Positions 59,493-64,000 of a stretch of 64,000 nt of DNA are shown piece after piece. The position numbers and the translations under genes were made by a program. Positions within the stretch are counted from its first letter, which is position 1, and each line of letters starts with the position of its first letter. Source of the stretch: Cytospora piceicola (taxonomy: Eukaryota; Ascomycota; Sordariomycetes; Diaporthales; Cytosporaceae); the NCBI GenBank assembly GCA_023375675.1, contig JALQBC010000009.1, forward strand, positions 1,116,001 through 1,180,000, given 5' to 3'. The notes beneath the pieces are model-generated. The model was not told where the DNA came from, made no database searches, and worked only from the letters and a program-made list of their open reading frames with translations.

Positions 59493-59696
59493 TTTTATAT
59501 TATTAGGCAGACCGGAATATATTTTTTAGTCGATACCTTAAAAACATAGAAATAAAGATACCTAATAAAGGTGCCTAATAGAGGTGTTTAATAATTTTAT
59601 ATTACTAGGTAAACCGGAATATACTTTTTAGTCGAAGTTTTAGAAATATAGAAATAAAGATGTTTAAGAGAAGTGCTTAATAAAGGTACCTAATAA
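59493..59696. repeat. Tandem 102-bp repeat, two units
   Basis: Units at 59,493-59,594 and 59,595-59,696 both open TTTTATATTA and carry the words ACCGGAATATA, TTTTTTAGTCGA-like, AATATAGAAATAAAGAT and CCTAATAA near the end. Most differences are transitions. Confidence 0.85.
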
Positions 59697-59819
59697 TTTA
59701 TTATTAAAGCTTTTATATAAAGAGATCTGAATCTAGCTATAAAGGTCTTTTATATTAAGTTCTTACTATTTTTAAGCTATTTTATTATACTTTCGAAAGG
59801 TATAATATACACCTTTAAA

Positions 59820-59907
59820 AGATATAACTATATATATCGAGAGATACGACTATATACTTCGAAAGATATAACTATATACCCTCGACAGATATAACTATAA
59901 ACTCGAA
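59820..59907. repeat. Four ~22-bp tandem units
   Basis: AGATATAACTATATATATCGAG, AGATACGACTATATACTTCGAA, AGATATAACTATATACCCTCGAC and AGATATAACTATAAACTCGAA follow one another directly. They lie near the 5' end of the second retroelement. Confidence 0.8.
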
Positions 59908-60994
59908 AGACCGAAAAAAGCCGTCGCTATCGAGAAATATCCTCGTATAAAAAACGGCTAAAAAGATATCCCTATCGACCTAAAACACCTTCGGCCGCTT
60001 TACCGATTAATAAAAGATCTTAAATAAGTTAAACCGTAGCCGCCTAATAGTCCTCTTTACGATATAAGAGTTTAAACTGCTATAAGACGACCTACTAGTA
60101 AACTAGCTAATACGCTTTATAAATATAATAATCGAGAATCTCCGCTTTTATATAAAAAAGGTTAAGTATTAAATAAAGAAGGGTATTATCGTAGCTTATA
60201 TTATATTCGAGCTTTAAGAACAGGACTAGCTTAACGTAATATAACGTATATAGCTCTTATTTAAGTCGAAAAGCTTATTCGATATAATAGTTCCGAAGCT
60301 TTATTAGTAAATCGTTAACCGGCGTATCCCTTTAAGTAAAAGCTAAAAAGTATAATAACGTAAACCTTTTATTACTTATCTGTTAATCGCCGACGCTTTA
60401 GCTAACAACTTATAATATAACGCTAAAGCGTACTATATACTACTACCCGAAGTCTTTAATATAGTTACGATAAACTACTAAAGCTTATATACTTATATAA
60501 AACGTAAAAAGATATAATCGGTTTTAAGTAAGTTATCTTAAAAGGATTTAGTTAAGTTAATTATATAAGATATAAAAGTAAAGTATTCGACTTTCCCGAA
60601 AACTACAGATATATATATTTAAGCCTGTATACTAGTAATACCTTTAAGGAACAGCCGACTACTAATAGATATCCTTATAGTTATTCCGCTAAAGCGTAAG
60701 TTTTTATAGCTCGAAAACTATTTAAAGAAGGTAGCTAAGTATATAATTAATAAAAAGAAAGACTAGCTATAAAGATAAAGCGATATATCTATAGTTTTTT
60801 TATTAAACAGAAAGCGCCTTTCTTTAAATAAAGTAAGAATATATACTATTATCGACTCTTATATAAACTAGTTATAAAGCGATATCTTTACAGCTATCCC
60901 TTTAAAATAGAAGCTATCTTATAGTATAAGCTTTTCGGATAAAAGTATATACGCTATCTTTAATTCGGATAAAAACCGATTATAATAAGTCGCT

Positions 60995-61115
60995 TTTATC
61001 ACAGGCTAAAGCCTATAAGGGCTTCGGCACACACAGGCCAAAGCCTACGCTATAACGCCACACCTACGCTATAACGCCTAAAAGCAGTATAATCTCTACT
61101 CTACGTACTACTATA
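60995..61115. other. Short CpA-retaining segment
   Basis: About 120 bases with roughly eleven CpA dinucleotides (ATCACAGGC, GGCACACACAGGCC, CGCCACACC), surrounded by DNA with almost none. It contains a direct repeat CCTACGCTATAACGCC at 61,044 and 61,063, and the related words AGGCTAAAGCCT and AGGCCAAAGCCT. It may be a late insertion or a stretch skipped by RIP. Confidence 0.55.
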
Positions 61116-62679
61116 GCAACTACTTAAAATCTTCCTTTATAGAAGATTATAAACAGTAATAGGACCCCTTTCTATAACCACTTAAAGACTAGCCTTTTAT
61201 ATATAATCTTTTATTTATTATAATAGGCGATAGTACTATTAAAAAGCAGTTATAGCCTAAGACGATATTAAACGAGTCCTTACCTGAAATAAAACGACCT
61301 GCTTTTACGTTAAACCTCTTTTAACAGCTATAAAAGTAATAATTTAAAGCCTACGAATAAAACCGCGTTAATAAACGTAACGAACTTATATAAGTTATTT
61401 TAAAACTATATAAAAATAGTAAAGTAAGCTGTTATAAACTATAAAAGCAGTTTATAAACGCCTTTTAAAAAGCCGAAGCGAAATAAGCCGTTAATTAAAT
61501 TTATACTTAGTCGTAGGCTAATAACACGTCGGCTATAAGAGAAGCGCCCTCCGATAAAAACCGAGTAAAACTTATTCTTACGCTTAAAGAACTACTATTC
61601 TTAAGCCTATATAACGACCGGGGCTTAAAACGTAATAACACAAACCGAGACTTCTTAACTAACGAAAAACGTAAACCCTTCTTTTAGCCCGAGAAGTTTA
61701 ATAATAATCGGACACGCTACCTTTTATAAGAAATATAAATAAAATATAAACTCGATCGGAATATAGACTTTATCGGTAGTAACTATAATAAATACTACAC
61801 GATTTATAATCGCTTAAAAAAAGTAACGAAAAAGCTCGTTAGCTTCTATTATACTACCGGTAAGCCTAATTAAAACTATAACCTTATCGTTTTTATAATA
61901 TACTTCTATAGTTACTATTATAACGAAAATATACTAGTATAAACAGGATAAGAGCTATTTAAGATTATATAAAGCGAAAACTAGAAATTCTTTCTGTTTT
62001 ATATAAACTAAGAATAAGTGCTTTCCGAGTTAAAAAAGACCTTTTAACTTAATAAAGCTAAGCTTACTATCTTTTCGAAAACGATTAACAATAAACTAAA
62101 AAGAGAACTTATACTTATAAATATACCGACTTACTATACGGAATAAGTTAAAACCGTACTTAGAATTATAAGAAATATAAAACGTTTAAGCTTAAAAAAG
62201 AAAAGTAGCTACTCGGCTACTTCTTATATAAGTACGTTTAAATAATCGAGATAATAAACGTTAATAATAATATACTACGTTATTACCGATAAAAACAACG
62301 ACGTCGTAATAACCGGCGTAAACGTTATAAAAGCCGGATAAGGTAAAAAGTAATAAGCACGTTAAGTAAGTAGCGAAAAGATCTAATAACGTAAAGACGA
62401 AAACCTTTATTTACGTTACGCCTAGTCTGATTATCGTATAAACCGTTATTATCTACTATTAACTACGCTTTTTTTATAAAGTAACGTTTAAGCTATTACT
62501 ACTCGGAAAGAGGGAAAGGAAAATAAAGACCTAATCGGCCTTTAAACAGAAAATAAGTAGCTCTTATACTTAGTCGCGTATAAAAGCTAGAAAGTATTAA
62601 GTTCGAGCTAAAGACTATAAAGCTACTTATAAACGGTTCCCTTTTTATAGTTAACCTACTATATAATTAAATTAAGTTT

Positions 62680-62720
62680 ATTAACGTACTAATAGATACC
62701 GGCTATAAAAGCTACTTTAC
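62680..62720 (+). pseudogene. Aspartic protease motif of the second element
   Basis: NVLIDTGYKSY is readable on the + strand, with the DTG triad at 62,695-62,703, as in the retroviral-type protease that precedes reverse transcriptase. The flanks contain stops. Confidence 0.7.
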
Positions 62721-63459
62721 GGTTAGTAACTAGCTTACTTATAACTTTTACTTTATACGCTTCTTTATCTTCTCTCGTACTTTAAAATAAACTATAGGCT
62801 TTAAAACTATTACTTCCTCGAAAGTTATCTTAAAAATAACCTTTTTAAACGTTAACTTTAACAGATATAAACACCGTGTCTAAACCTATATTATCTTATA
62901 TCTATACTATAGTATTATCTTAAAAAAGCTATAGGCCGAGATAAAACGTATTACCTATATAGCTTATAAGTATCGTATTATAATCGGATAAGTAAGTAAC
63001 CTTAAAGTATAGAAATAAAGGTTTACTTTTATTTCGAAGTATGCCGTTATAAGCGTTAATACGTTTATCTTCGAAGCTAAAGTATAGTAAAGTAAACGTT
63101 TATAAATAATAACTATATAGCTTTTTACTATAACGTTTATAGATATTAATAAAGCACTCGTTTTAAAAACCGAAGTATAAGTTACCGACCGCCTTCTATA
63201 AAGGTTCGCTTACTTTACTAAACTCTTCGATAAAAATAAAAGGAATAAACTTTTATTATACCGCTTAAAAGCTAACTATAAAATTTACTTTACCTTTAAT
63301 ATAAACAGTAAGCTAGTTAAGGCCTTATAAGGCCTTTTATATAGAATATCGTAAAATAAGCTTTTAGTTTTTCGTAAAACACTTACCGAACTACTCGATA
63401 AAGGCTATATATAAACGAGTAGCTTATTAGTAAGTATACCGGTTATTTTTATTAAAAAG

Positions 63460-63830
63460 CCCGGTAAAGACGTTCGTTTCTATATAAACTATCATACCTT
63501 TAATACTATTACCCGAGCGGATCGGTACTCTCTTCCTTTTATTAAAGAAACACTTATAAGTATCTTATAAGTAAAGTAGTTTATTAAACTCGATATCCGA
63601 ATAGCTTTTTATAAGCTTTATATTAAAGAGAAAGATAAATAAAAAATAGCTTTCTAAACTCGATTTAGCCTTTTCGAATAGTTAATAACACCTTTTAGCT
63701 TATCCGGAGTACTTACTACCTTTTAACGATATATTAACTTAGTACTACGTAAACACCTTAATATTACTTACTTAATATACCTCGACGATATATTTATTTA
63801 CTTTAACGGAATACGTTAAAACTATAATAC
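63460..63830 (+). pseudogene. Reverse transcriptase remnant of the second element
   Basis: The blocks DVRFYINYHTFNTIT, DRYSLPFIKETL, FIKLDIRIAF, TRFSLFE and TYLIYLDDIFIYF appear in order in one + frame. The catalytic YLDD is intact at 63,778-63,789, unlike the first element, but several TAA/TAG codons interrupt the frame. Confidence 0.85.
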
Positions 63831-64000
63831 TAAAGTTAAGTAGATCTTAAGCGCCTTATAAGCTATAGGTCTTAACCTAAACATCTTTAAATATAAGTTC
63901 GGCGTATAAAAGACGAAATATCTTAAGTTTATTATTAAGGCTAAAGTCGGAATTAAAATAAACCCGGAGAAACTACTTACTATTAAAAACTAGAAAGCTC

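Larger units (their letters stand above)
54531..59700. other. Unidentified RIP-degraded block
   Basis: About 5.2 kb with the RIP signature and no family I can name. Two direct repeats of about 36 bases flank a perfect palindrome ACTACTTAAGTAGT (repeats at 54,601 and 54,672; palindrome at 54,637). Some + frames read for several hundred bases with only TAA/TAG stops, for example QRFLRSRYIAERAILERYN at about 56,960-57,010 and TFALTYNRRRVTFIDDFTLYLGN at about 58,290-58,360. These suggest former coding sequence. No LTR or terminal inverted repeat could be paired. Confidence 0.55.
44031..64000. other. RIP-mutated, gene-poor repeat block
   Basis: Twenty kilobases in which CpA and TpG are almost absent while CpG remains. 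In 48,001-48,420 I count no CpA, no TpG and about 25 CpG. This is the expected end state of RIP, which converts CpA to TpA on either strand in duplicated DNA. Because ATG contains TpG, start codons are scarce and no substantial ATG-led frame exists anywhere in the block. Decayed Ty3/Gypsy sequences, tetranucleotide arrays and tandem repeats account for part of it. The block continues past the window edge. A pericentromeric, subtelomeric or interstitial heterochromatin setting are all possible. Confidence 0.9.
59910..64000 (+). mobile_element. Second RIP-degraded Ty3/Gypsy element, 5' part, runs off the window
   Basis: Protease and reverse transcriptase remnants lie in gag-pol order on the + strand (62,695 and 63,460-63,830). 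The left limit is uncertain because no LTR could be paired inside the window; 59,910 is simply where the preceding tandem repeats stop. It differs in sequence from the first element and is a separate family member. RNase H, integrase and the 3' LTR would lie beyond 64,000. Stops are numerous, so it is not functional. Confidence 0.75.

Overview
The window looks like a piece of a filamentous ascomycete chromosome, most likely a Sordariomycete. Evidence for this: short GT..AG introns with CTAAC/CTGAC-type branch sites, long pyrimidine-rich leaders, families known as single fungal orthologues (PAS kinase, TBC GAP, HUT1, MAPK phosphatase, Tpt1, a three-KH protein), and a 20-kb AT-rich tail with an extreme repeat-induced point mutation (RIP) signature. 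The species cannot be named from the sequence.

Positions 1-43,900 are gene-bearing. In order: an F-box/LRR protein (-), a PAS-domain kinase (+, four exons rebuilt here including two short 5' exons), a TBC Rab-GAP (-, three exons), a protein with acidic adaptor-ear motifs and a C-terminal Cys/His module (+), a three-KH RNA-binding protein (+, three exons), an ER UDP-sugar transporter HUT1 (+, three exons), a dual-specificity MAPK phosphatase (-), a large Ser/Pro-rich unknown protein (+, two exons) and tRNA 2'-phosphotransferase Tpt1 (+, two exons). Intergenic spaces are long (up to 6.5 kb) and carry repeated copies of the palindrome TACCTAGGTA, which I saw only outside coding sequence.

From about 44,030 to the right edge the DNA changes abruptly. 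CpA and TpG nearly vanish while CpG is kept, so ATG codons are scarce and no intact gene remains. This block holds a tetranucleotide (CTTA-type) array split by a complete but dead 7.58-kb chromodomain-type Ty3/Gypsy element (45,389-52,971, paired 241-bp LTRs), then three ~230-bp tandem repeats, a ~320-bp island that escaped RIP and carries CCAAT boxes, an unidentified RIP-degraded block (54.5-59.7 kb), and the 5' part of a second decayed Ty3/Gypsy element running off the window. Its reverse transcriptase still shows YLDD.

The genes are mostly independent housekeeping and signalling genes. One possible functional pair stands out: the KH protein resembles fission-yeast Rnc1, which acts on a MAPK-phosphatase mRNA. 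A MAPK-phosphatase gene lies about 5 kb away, and its 3' flank carries five sense-strand UCAU motifs.
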